64,000 nt of DNA from Hoeflea_A sp963921345 (GTDB lineage Bacteria; Pseudomonadota; Alphaproteobacteria; Rhizobiales; Rhizobiaceae): assembly GCA_963921345.3 (NCBI GenBank), contig CAWUFE020000007.1, positions 558,001 through 622,000 on the forward strand, written 5' to 3'. The notes beneath the pieces were generated by a model. That model was not told the origin of the DNA, did no database searches, and saw only the letters and a list, made by a program, of their open reading frames with translations. Made by a program: the position numbers and the translations under genes. Positions 1-6,949 of the stretch are shown in pieces; position 1 is the first letter of the stretch, and each line of letters opens with the position of its first letter.

Positions 1-221
1 TCAGGAACGATCCGCCGAATGCGGCACTGACGACGCCCGGACAGGTCGACGACGACCCGATCGTTCTCGAACTGCTGAACGCTGAATACGACGGATCGAC
101 CATGACGTTCCGCTTCAAGGTTGTCTCGGGCAAGCTTCCGGAGACAGCCGGCGATGTGGCGCTATTTGTCGACTCCAACGAATGGAGCAAACCGCAGGTG
201 GGGGTCTCGTCGCTTGACTGA
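1..221 (+). CDS. Hypothetical protein, C-terminal fragment
   Basis: An open frame runs in from the left edge (first full codon at base 3) and ends at TGA 219-221, giving about 72 residues that finish in GVSSLD. The composition is acidic and rich in Val, Asp and Ser, as in an exported beta-sheet domain, but I do not recognise the family. The gene start lies outside the window, so no function is proposed. The next gene begins about 50 bases downstream on the same strand. Confidence 0.6.
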   Translation, partial: RNDPPNAALTTPGQVDDDPIVLELLNAEYDGSTMTFRFKVVSGKLPETAGDVALFVDSNEWSKPQVGVSSLD

Positions 222-269
222 CCAGCCTGTACCGCACGAGGCGCGGCCTGCCGTTGGCCTGGCGACATC

Positions 270-782
270 TTGAGTGTCGGGGCGGTGCATATTCGGTCGG
301 CCACCGTCGACGACGCTCCGGCGGTACAGGCGATCTACGCGCCGATCGTCACTGAAACGGTCATATCCTTTGAGGATGTGCCGCCCTCCGTCGACGAGAT
401 GGCGGCCCGCATCGCGGCGACCTTGCAGTCCCATCCCTACCTAGTGGCCGAGCGGGACGGACGCGTGGTCGGATACGCCTATGCCGGTTCGCATCGAAGC
501 CGCGCCGCCTATCGACGGTCGGTCGACGTGTCGGCCTATGTCGCCGACGACGCACGCCGGACCGGAATCGGCGGAACGCTCTATCGTCACCTGCTCGCCG
601 ATCTCCAGGAGCGCGGCTATCACGCCGCCTTTGCCGGTATCGCTCTGCCCAATGCGGCGAGCGTGGCTTTGTACGAAGCGGTCGGTTTTCGCCCGGTCGG
701 GATCTATCGCGAGGTGGGTTTCAAGTTCGACCGGTGGCACGATGTGGGCTGGTGGCAGCGGCTGATCGACGACGCCGGATAA
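270..782 (+). CDS. GNAT N-acetyltransferase, phosphinothricin acetyltransferase-like
   Basis: The 170-residue product matches the Pat/Bar-type branch of the GNAT superfamily, which moves an acetyl group from acetyl-CoA to a small amine such as phosphinothricin or methionine sulfoximine. Visible landmarks are the N-terminal RSATVDDAPAVQAIYAP segment, the acetyl-CoA loop ARRTGIGGTLY near residue 96, and the C-terminal VALYEAVGFRPVG followed by KFDRWHDVGWWQ, characteristic of this branch. The length is normal. The start is uncertain: TTG at 270 or GTG at 285, neither with a strong ribosome site. The natural substrate is not visible; the family is common in soil and rhizosphere bacteria. Confidence 0.85.
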   Translation: MSVGAVHIRSATVDDAPAVQAIYAPIVTETVISFEDVPPSVDEMAARIAATLQSHPYLVAERDGRVVGYAYAGSHRSRAAYRRSVDVSAYVADDARRTGIGGTLYRHLLADLQERGYHAAFAGIALPNAASVALYEAVGFRPVGIYREVGFKFDRWHDVGWWQRLIDDAG

Positions 783-1330
783 CCGCCGCGAACTGCCCAC
801 GGACGCCGCTCTGCGACCACCAAAAGCGGTGCAATTTCAAGAATTCAGGCAAGAAAAACGGTCCCGGGAATCAACCTATGGGACATCTCGCTGCAAGCCG
901 CAGCACGGTTCCGGCCGATGGTCGTGACCAGAGGTCGCAGGGATGGTGAACCATCGGCCGGAGTGTGCGTCCGGTAGTGGACAGGGTTTTCAATATAAGG
1001 GGTATTGAAAAAAAATACCATAGAAAAAATAGCAGCATATGCCGAATTTTTGAGTTGCGGCCCGGGGAGTCGCAACCGATCAAAAGGTGCGAATAAAATC
1101 AGCGATATGGCTGGAGTCGGGTGTTAGTGCGGCCTTTCAAAGTCGCCGATAATACACGTATTGCGTGTAGACGCATTTTGTCCGAAATGTGGTTTTTTCA
1201 CCGATCGAAAGCAGCCGGTACGCTCCGGTGCTCCCGGATCATCCGGAGAATCATATCACCGACCCGGAAACTGGACGGCCTCCGGACGCCAAGGAGTTTC
1301 GGCAAGCCGTCGGCTCGACCCGGTCTGTTG
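783..1330. other. Intergenic stretch with an AT-rich patch; no convincing gene
   Basis: About 550 bases separate the acetyltransferase from the small gene at 1331-1432. Short open frames occur on both strands but none has a ribosome site, family resemblance or coding-like composition. The region around 980-1050 is far richer in A and T than its surroundings and contains a perfect inverted repeat listed separately. I see no RNA gene here. Confidence 0.5.
987..1011. repeat. Perfect 9-bp inverted repeat in AT-rich patch
   Basis: TTTTCAATA at 987-995 and its exact complement TATTGAAAA at 1003-1011 flank a 7-base loop. A run of A follows on the plus strand, so it is not a canonical terminator for plus-strand transcription. 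It may be an operator or a DNA-structure element. Confidence 0.4.
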
Positions 1331-1432
1331 TCAGCTTTTCGCTGTCTTCTTCGCCTTGCGCGCCTTCCGCTTCTTCTCATTGGCTGCGCGGACCGCCTGA
1401 TGATGGCGGGCTTTTGGTGTGCTCTTTTTCAT
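1331..1432 (-). CDS. Small highly basic protein, 33 residues
   Basis: ATG at 1432 opens a 33-codon frame ending at TGA 1331-1333. A GGAGG ribosome site lies seven bases upstream. The product begins MKKSTPKARHHQAVRAAN, and its second half is a run of Lys, Arg and Ala (EKKRKARKAKKTAKS). About half of the residues are basic and there is no membrane segment, so nucleic-acid or ribosome contact is plausible, but that is inference. The strong ribosome site and the sharp compositional bias make a real small gene likely in an otherwise non-coding stretch. I do not recognise a named family. Confidence 0.65.
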   Translation of the reverse strand: MKKSTPKARHHQAVRAANEKKRKARKAKKTAKS

Positions 1433-1640
1433 GGCGAGCCTCCTTCCGAACGTGCGCCGTGCTTCCTCCCGACAGCGCAAGCCTCAAGCTAACCGAAAAT
1501 CGCAGCGCCCGACAACCGGTCCGCTTTTTGGATCGACGATCCTGAATTTGGGCAGACGACGGATAACACCGAACAGCGCAACGGCCATTCTATCGCCGCG
1601 GTATTGCCGATGTGTCCGGAATGGACCCTTTGAGCGACCC

Positions 1641-2961
1641 GAGACATAGGTGACATTTTGTACCGGAGACATGGGTAACACTTCCGCCATGCATTGCATG
1701 TCGGAGGTGTTGATGCCGTGGAATGAAAGTTCGGTCATGGAAGAACGTCTACGTTTCGTTGCCCGCCTTTTGGAAGGCGAACGGATGTCCGATGTCTGTC
1801 GCGAGTTCGGGATCTCTCGAAAGACAGGCTACAAGATTAGGAACCGATATCGAGAACACGGTGTTGAAGCACTGTCGGATCGTTCGCGACGACCAGTGCG
1901 CTATGCCAACCAACTGCCTAAGCAGATTGAACGACTTATCATCGACTACAAACGGGAAAGACCTCACTGGGGAGCCCGAAAGATCCGTGAACTGCTGATC
2001 AGGAAGCTTGCCGGAGACGTGCGCATTCCCGCCAAGAGCACGGTCCATGCCGTGCTCGACCGGCACGGTCTGGTCAAACGGGCAACGGCAGCGGCGACGC
2101 CAAAAGGCACAGGGAACGGCTCTTTCCCAAGCCCTTGCACCCAACGCATTGTGGTGCACCGACTTCAAGGGAGAATTCAAGCTGGGAAACGGCCGATACT
2201 GTTACCCGCTCACCGTGACCGACCAGACCTCGCGCTACCTCTTTGCTGTCGAGGCCTTCGACAGCAACCGACAGGACGGCGTCATCGAGGCCTTCGTCCA
2301 ACTGTTCAAGCAATACAGCCTACCCGATGCAATCCGCTCCGACAACGGTGTGCCCTTTGCAAGCCCCAATGGGCTTTACAATCTCTCACGCCTGTCCGTC
2401 TGGTGGCTGCGCCTGGGCATCGCTATCGAGCGCATCAAACCGGGTCATCCGCAACAGAACGGCCGTCATGAACGCATGCACCTGACACTGAAGAAGGAAA
2501 CCACCAAACCGGCCGGCCAGAACAGCCTTCAGCAGCAAGCCCGCTTCGATGACTTCGTCAAGGAATTCAATGAAGAAAGACCCCACGAAGCCTTTGGAAT
2601 GAAGACCCCAGCAGATGTCTACCGACGGTCGCAGAGGCCATATCAGGGTTTGCCTGAGCTGTCCTATCCATTCCACGACAAGGACCTGATGGTCACTTCC
2701 TGCGGACGTATCATTGCCCGACAGGCAAGCGAAGCGCCGCCGAGAGGGGTGCATGCACCGCAAAAAGATAAACCTGTCTACCGTCATGGCAGGGCAACGG
2801 GTTGGAATAAAGGAGGTCGACGATGGCATTTGGCTCGTGAGCTTCATGCACTATGATCTGGGATACATCGATCTGGAGCAGAGAACATTGCAGACAATCG
2901 ACACACCGTTCGGCACGAGTGTGTTACCAATGTCTTAGGTACAGTCTGTTACCTATGTCTC
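1641..2961 (+). mobile_element. IS481-family insertion sequence, decayed
   Basis: The element is bounded by imperfect 41-base terminal inverted repeats at 1641-1681 and 2921-2961. Both start GAGACATAGGT and end GGTAACAC when read inwards. Each end has two internal copies of an AGACATNGGT-like motif, which is common for IS481 ends. Between them lies a transposase gene broken by two frame changes. Outside the repeats, near-identical 20-mers (TGTnTCCGGAAyGGACCCTT) occur in direct orientation at 1611-1630 and 2956-2975. The right one may belong to the true element end, and the left one may come from an earlier insertion. The right end lies about ten bases from the encoded CCA of the tRNA-Pro gene. 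Confidence 0.85.
1713..2938 (+). pseudogene. IS481-family transposase, interrupted by two frameshifts
   Basis: The start ATG at 1713 follows GGAGG. The first frame encodes the N-terminal helix-turn-helix (FGISRKTGYKIRNRY) and the HWGARKIRELL segment to about base 2085. The reading then continues one base on, giving the catalytic core with WCTDFKGEFK, IRSDNGVPF and RHERMHLTLKKE, the DDE acidic residues. At 2713-2749 there are 37 bases with no counterpart in the family protein as I know it. They separate the conserved CGRI from CMHRKKIN and shift the frame again, exactly as 37 = 3n+1 predicts. The tail YIDLEQRTLQTID ends at 2938. No functional transposase is expected unless both sites are suppressed. 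Confidence 0.85.
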
Positions 2962-2982
2962 CGGAACGGACCCTTAGAAAAA

Positions 2983-3059
<77 letters not shown>

Positions 3060-3422
3060 ACCTGCCGAAAGGGCTTGTTTGCTCTAGCTTTTCGACACTT
3101 CCGACGCAAGAGGGAAAACGGAGCCGCGGGACGAAAAAGAGATCAAACACCGTGTAAGTGGACAGAAGGCGGTTCAAAGTCCCACAACTTGTTTGGTTTC
3201 GAGCCCGGCTTCCCGCTGCCGGTCAACTTGGCTGGACGACTGGTTGCCTGGCTCCTCGCTCCGCGCCGGTCCTCGTCCATGGCAAAGACATATTTCGTCG
3301 TCTTGATCACCGAATGGCCGAGGATGGAGGCCATTCCACAGGTCGGATCAGGCGCGACTGGACAGTCGCTCTGACTGAGAATAGCTTCGCCTACCGGCTG
3401 GGTAGAGGGATGTAATCCAACG
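3060..3422. other. Intergenic stretch upstream of tRNA-Pro
   Basis: This 360-base stretch holds the tRNA promoter region and no convincing intact gene. The only item of note is a short minus-strand segment at 3263-3325 that resembles the end of a tyrosine recombinase, listed separately. The plus-strand open frames here lack ribosome sites. Confidence 0.4.
3263..3325 (-). pseudogene. Possible remnant of a tyrosine recombinase (integrase) C-terminus
   Basis: Within a minus-strand open frame (3457-3143), the stretch ILGHSVIKTTKYVFAMDEDR resembles the conserved end of phage-type integrases. There, LGH-x-x-I-x-T-T-x-x-Y carries the late catalytic His and Tyr. Nothing upstream in any frame extends the match. 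The location beside a tRNA gene, a usual integration site, makes a decayed integrase reasonable, but the segment is only about 21 residues long and chance cannot be excluded. Confidence 0.25.
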
Positions 3423-4010
3423 ATGGAATGGGGTGCAATTGCGTTACTCGTGGTCATTGTGGTCGCGATGGGTTTGTTTGTGCGTCAGATGCAGGCGAGA
3501 AATCGCCGAAAGGCACTACAATCATTGAAGGAACGCATCGGAAGTTCGAGGGAAGCCTTGTTGTCGGGGTCGAATACGGCCTCGCTTCCACTGCTGGATG
3601 CCTCGGATTTTGGCTATCGTCCTGTTTTCCAGGAGAAGCTCATAGCGGTGCAGGACGATGTGACCCAGATGGAGTTCAGGGGCACCGGACACCAACGAAC
3701 CGGTGGCGCTTCGGTTTCGATTCCAATGGGCAAAGAGGTTCTCTACACGGTCTCGTCAGGGAGTATCCGCTCACAGAAAGACTGGCACCCGTTGGCAAGC
3801 GGGCGCCTGTTGATTACCGACAAGGCCATTGTCTTTGAGGGTGACGCCGGGAACGAGCGCATCACCTGGGGGAAGGTGGCTGAAATCGAAACTCGCCCGG
3901 ACGGATATGAGGTCTCAACACGCGGCGATCCGCCACGCACTTATAGGGTTTCCAGGCTCGATCTTAAATTCGCTGCGATACTCGAGCTGATCCTTATTCG
4001 AACCGGCTGA
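3423..4010 (+). CDS. Membrane-anchored hypothetical protein with PH-like domain
   Basis: The 195-residue product has one N-terminal membrane segment (about residues 4-22, WGAIALLVVIVVAMGLFV) followed by basic residues, so the rest should face the cytoplasm. The C-terminal part (residues 125-190) contains SGRLLITDKAIVFEGD followed by ITWGKVAEIE. This is the beta-strand rhythm of bacterial PH-like or GRAM-like domains that tether proteins to membranes. I recognise no enzyme motif. It stands alone between the tRNA gene and the glycosyltransferase region and its role is unknown. Confidence 0.7.
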   Translation: MEWGAIALLVVIVVAMGLFVRQMQARNRRKALQSLKERIGSSREALLSGSNTASLPLLDASDFGYRPVFQEKLIAVQDDVTQMEFRGTGHQRTGGASVSIPMGKEVLYTVSSGSIRSQKDWHPLASGRLLITDKAIVFEGDAGNERITWGKVAEIETRPDGYEVSTRGDPPRTYRVSRLDLKFAAILELILIRTG

Positions 4011-4365
4011 GGTCGCGACCGTCAGCAGCTGTCTCCGTCCATCGGAACTTGCAATGAACTGATGTGGCCCGCGTCGGCGAGCTCTTTGCATGTGGCAGAT
4101 CAAAACGGTATCAAATGGCATCCTTTGAACCTGTCACGATGGGGACGAAGGCCAATGACGACGGGGGCAGAATTGGTCACGAAGGTCGCCGAAGTATCGG
4201 CAGGTTTTGCGTTTCAGGGCGGGACTGGTTTGCGTGAATGTGCAGGCACGGTCGTGTCCTGCCTGGCGCGAAATCCGGACCTGATCCATCGCTTCATGCC
4301 AGAAGGCATTGGCCTGATCCTGGACGGTGAGATTGGCGTCTGCCGAGGCCGGAGACCCTGAAACG
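4011..4365. other. Intergenic stretch with one doubtful small frame
   Basis: These 355 bases between the PH-like gene and the glycosyltransferase hold only one frame worth noting, at 4155-4361, listed separately. I see no repeat, RNA gene or terminator. Confidence 0.35.
4155..4361 (+). CDS. Doubtful small hypothetical protein, 68 residues
   Basis: ATG at 4155 is preceded by GGGGACGAAGG and opens a 68-codon frame whose TGA lies four bases before the ATG of the glycosyltransferase, a spacing typical of translationally coupled genes. The product contains LARNPDLIHRFMPEGIGLIL but no family that I recognise. It could be a real leader-like gene or the eroded end of a larger one. Confidence 0.25.
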   Translation: MTTGAELVTKVAEVSAGFAFQGGTGLRECAGTVVSCLARNPDLIHRFMPEGIGLILDGEIGVCRGRRP

Positions 4366-5562
4366 ATGCATCTTCTCATTTTTGAGCCCAGTCTGGGGGG
4401 GCACCATCTAAGCCTGCTGCGATATCTTACCGAAGATCTGCTTCTGGCCAATCACCGTCTGACCCTCTGTGTGGACGGACGCGAGCCCGCCATGGAAATG
4501 TACCGCGACCACTTAAGCGACCTTTTGGGGGAGGTCGCGGTCGTGTCGGCTTACGATTCAAACGGCAGAGTAAAAGGCAGCACCAAGCTGACCGCTTTGG
4601 ATGTCTGTTTCACCCAGAGCGGGGCCGATCATGCCTTTGTGAACAACCTGGACGAATTTGCCTCGTCCATGTTCCGGCGCGCGGCCGTCGGCCGTCTGCC
4701 CCCCCGCCAATTGAAAGGTAAACTCAGCGGCATTTATTTCCGCCCCCGGTTTTTGGCCAACCCGATTTGGCCGATGGGCAATCTCCCCAAACAGATTGGC
4801 TTCGACCGCCTGGCAAAGGGGGGCTGGTTCCATCGGATCTGCCTGATGGATGAGTACCTTTTCGCCCGGCATCATCAACACTATGATCTTGCTGGCCTGA
4901 CCTTTCTTCCGGATCCCTGGTGCGCCAGTTTCGGTATGCCCGCACCCCAAGCGCGCGAAAAATTGGGAATTCCGGCAGAAAAATTGGTCCTGCTTCAATA
5001 TGGAACCGGCACCCGACGCAAAGGCCTGCACCTGGCCATTCAGGCCATGCTATCGCCGGAATGCCCGGATCATTGGCATCTGCTCTGTGCCGGTCAAATG
5101 GCGGATGACAGGGAGATGGCCGGTGGTTTGCAAACGCTGGCGGAAAAAGGCAAGGCGACAGTGCTGAACCGCTACGTTACCAAAGCCGAAGAAGCGATCT
5201 GTTTTGACGCCTCCGACATCGTCCTGCTTCCCTATGTTCACCATTTCGGCTCCAGCGGCGTTCTCGCCTTGTCCGCGGCGGCAGGCAAAATGGTGGTCGC
5301 CTCGGACTACGGGCTGGTCGCACGCCGCGTACGCGAACATCATCTGGGCCTCTGTTTCCAAACCGGGAGTTTTCAGGCACTGCGCAACGCCGTGGCCGAA
5401 GCGGAAGCGATGTTGCGGACCGATCCAAATCGATTCTCGGCGGCGGCGCGACGCTACGCGAGCCAATGCGACCGGCAGGCCTTCAGGGACGTTGTGACGG
5501 CCCTGTACGACGATGCGAGCCGCAAAACCAGATCACAATCAGTCGATGCGCACCAAAGATGA
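4366..5562 (+). CDS. Glycosyltransferase, GT4-like, lacking the EX7E motif
   Basis: The 398-residue protein starts MHLLIFEPSLGGHHLSLLRY, a GT-B-fold N-terminus with the GGHH donor/acceptor loop. The C-terminal half has LLQYGTGTRRKGLHLAIQAM, the usual phosphate-contacting G-x-x-x-x-KG segment. Where GT4 enzymes normally have E-x7-E, the sequence reads HHFGSSGVLALSAAAGKMVV, without either glutamate, so the catalytic chemistry or donor may be atypical. ATG 4366 is chosen over GTG 4327 because GGAG lies 11 bases before it and the protein family begins there. It is flanked by IS481 remains on both sides, which suggests acquisition by transfer. The acceptor is unknown. Confidence 0.75.
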   Translation: MHLLIFEPSLGGHHLSLLRYLTEDLLLANHRLTLCVDGREPAMEMYRDHLSDLLGEVAVVSAYDSNGRVKGSTKLTALDVCFTQSGADHAFVNNLDEFASSMFRRAAVGRLPPRQLKGKLSGIYFRPRFLANPIWPMGNLPKQIGFDRLAKGGWFHRICLMDEYLFARHHQHYDLAGLTFLPDPWCASFGMPAPQAREKLGIPAEKLVLLQYGTGTRRKGLHLAIQAMLSPECPDHWHLLCAGQMADDREMAGGLQTLAEKGKATVLNRYVTKAEEAICFDASDIVLLPYVHHFGSSGVLALSAAAGKMVVASDYGLVARRVREHHLGLCFQTGSFQALRNAVAEAEAMLRTDPNRFSAAARRYASQCDRQAFRDVVTALYDDASRKTRSQSVDAHQR

Positions 5563-5570
5563 CCGCCACG

Positions 5571-5657
5571 GACCTGGAGCACCGCAACTTGCAAATCATC
5601 GACAATCTATTCGGCATTCGACGCGAGTTCGGCGACTGTAAGGTGACGACGGACTGA
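5571..5657 (+). pseudogene. Relic of an IS481-family transposase C-terminus
   Basis: Bases 5571-5615 read in one frame as DLEHRNLQIIDNLFG. The tail of the IS481 transposase at 2868-2912 reads DLEQRTLQTIDTPFG, identical at 10 of 15 positions, and the DNA is clearly related too. No start, catalytic core or terminal repeat survives. It is most simply the last fragment of a second IS481 copy downstream of the glycosyltransferase. Confidence 0.6.
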
Positions 5658-5684
5658 GAATTCTAACGTAACTGGAGCGGACCG

Positions 5685-6323
5685 ATGCTAAACGGCACCT
5701 TGCTTCTGGGCTTTGTCGCGGCAGCGCTGGTCGTCCTTATCCTGCCTGGACCTGGTGTGGCCTATGTGATGGCACGAACGCTGGGCCAGGGATTGCATGC
5801 CGGATTGATCTCGGCTCTTGGGCTGTCCGTTGGTGTGCTGGTGCATGTGGCGGCAGCAGTGGCCGGGCTGTCGGCGATCCTGTTGAGTTCGGCCGCGGCG
5901 TTCGAGTTCGTCAGGCTGCTGGGTGCGGCCTACCTGATTTATCTCGGGCTGAGAGCGCTTCTTGCGGCCCGGAAAGCGGGGGCGGGCGAGATCGCCGCGG
6001 CGCGTCCTCTGCCGGTGGGGCGGATCTTCCGGGACGCCGTGATGGTGAGTGTCCTCAATCCGAAGATCGCCGTCTTCTTTCTGGCGTTCCTGCCGCAATT
6101 CGTCGACCCCGGCCTAGGTGCCGTGTCGCTCCAGATAATGCTGCTTGGCCTGTTGTATGCCGGTCTGGCGGTTATGACGGATGGCAGCTACGCCCTGGTA
6201 GCGGGCGGCCTGCACGGTTGGCTGGGGCGCCGACTGCTATCGGGGCCGATGCCTCAATATCTCAGCGGGTTCGTTTATCTCGGTCTCGGGTTGCATACCC
6301 TGCTGACGGGGAGACGGGCCTAA
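5685..6323 (+). CDS. LysE/RhtB-family amino-acid exporter
   Basis: The 212-residue protein has the LysE-superfamily signature LILPGPGVAYVMARTLGQG at residues 18-36 and five or six hydrophobic segments across its length. Members export amino acids or similar small solutes through the inner membrane using the proton gradient. The segment SVLNPKIAVFFLAFLPQFV around residue 120 is the second conserved landmark. ATG 5685 follows GGAG at a good distance. No regulator is adjacent, so the substrate (homoserine, threonine, leucine or another) cannot be named. Confidence 0.9.
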   Translation: MLNGTLLLGFVAAALVVLILPGPGVAYVMARTLGQGLHAGLISALGLSVGVLVHVAAAVAGLSAILLSSAAAFEFVRLLGAAYLIYLGLRALLAARKAGAGEIAAARPLPVGRIFRDAVMVSVLNPKIAVFFLAFLPQFVDPGLGAVSLQIMLLGLLYAGLAVMTDGSYALVAGGLHGWLGRRLLSGPMPQYLSGFVYLGLGLHTLLTGRRA

Positions 6324-6462
6324 TTTAGGCACCCACGATGCTCGCCACCGCATCAGCAGGTGGATGCCTTCAGAAGGCGCGCAGTCACAGCTTGCCAGCC
6401 CGGCAGGCAGGGGAACGAGACCGTCGTCCGCGCATTTTGCCGACCCCCAAGGGGCGGAAGCG

Positions 6463-6816
6463 TCAAGCAGTGAAGCACTTCTTCTTAATACCGGCTTGTG
6501 TCATGGCGTCGTAGTTCCCTTTCAACGCCGCGAGCTCCGCTTTCTTGTCCTCGCCTGCGGCCAGGAGGAACAGCGCAGGCCAGAAGATCACAAGCCCGAC
6601 ACCCATGGCGACGGCGTCACCGGATGCCTTCTTTTTCTGCTCGCCAGCAACCTCTTCGACCTTCGCGGCGATGTCCTGCCGTTCCGCGTTGATCTCCGCA
6701 CAAGTGTGATTGGAGTAGGTTGAAGGCGATACGTAAGTGCCTTTGATTTGCTCAGGTTGGGTCGCGCAGCTGGCAAGCGCCAGCGCCAAAATTACTGGCA
6801 GAACTCGAGTTGTCAT
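6463..6816 (-). CDS. Small lipoprotein with one membrane segment
   Basis: The 117-residue product starts with a lipoprotein signal peptide (MTTRVLPVILALALASC), with the lipobox Cys at residue 17. A helical, charged stretch (INAERQDIAAKVEEVAGEQKKKA) likely forms a short coiled coil. It is followed by a hydrophobic segment, GVGLVIFWPALFLLAAG, and a charged tail. Such proteins are frequent in Hyphomicrobiales and annotated as hypothetical lipoproteins. GGGG lies before ATG 6816. The gene stands alone and its function is unknown. Confidence 0.8.
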   Translation of the reverse strand: MTTRVLPVILALALASCATQPEQIKGTYVSPSTYSNHTCAEINAERQDIAAKVEEVAGEQKKKASGDAVAMGVGLVIFWPALFLLAAGEDKKAELAALKGNYDAMTQAGIKKKCFTA

Positions 6817-6949
6817 GATGTCCCCTTTTCAACCAGGGGGCACTAAACGCAAGGGGCGAGGGAGTCAATGGGAATGCAATCATATGGTTCTGCAAATGGT
6901 CGAGGCCCGACTCGGGCGCCGGCAGCAAGATGAGGAACGGCGGCGATGG

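Noticed and set aside
987..1011. Rho-independent terminator for the acetyltransferase gene
   Set aside because: The stem is AT-rich and followed by A rather than T on the plus strand, and lies over 200 bases from the gene end.
3143..3457. Intact 104-residue minus-strand gene upstream of tRNA-Pro
   Set aside because: Only about 20 residues resemble anything known and no ribosome site or full domain is present, so at most a remnant is reported.
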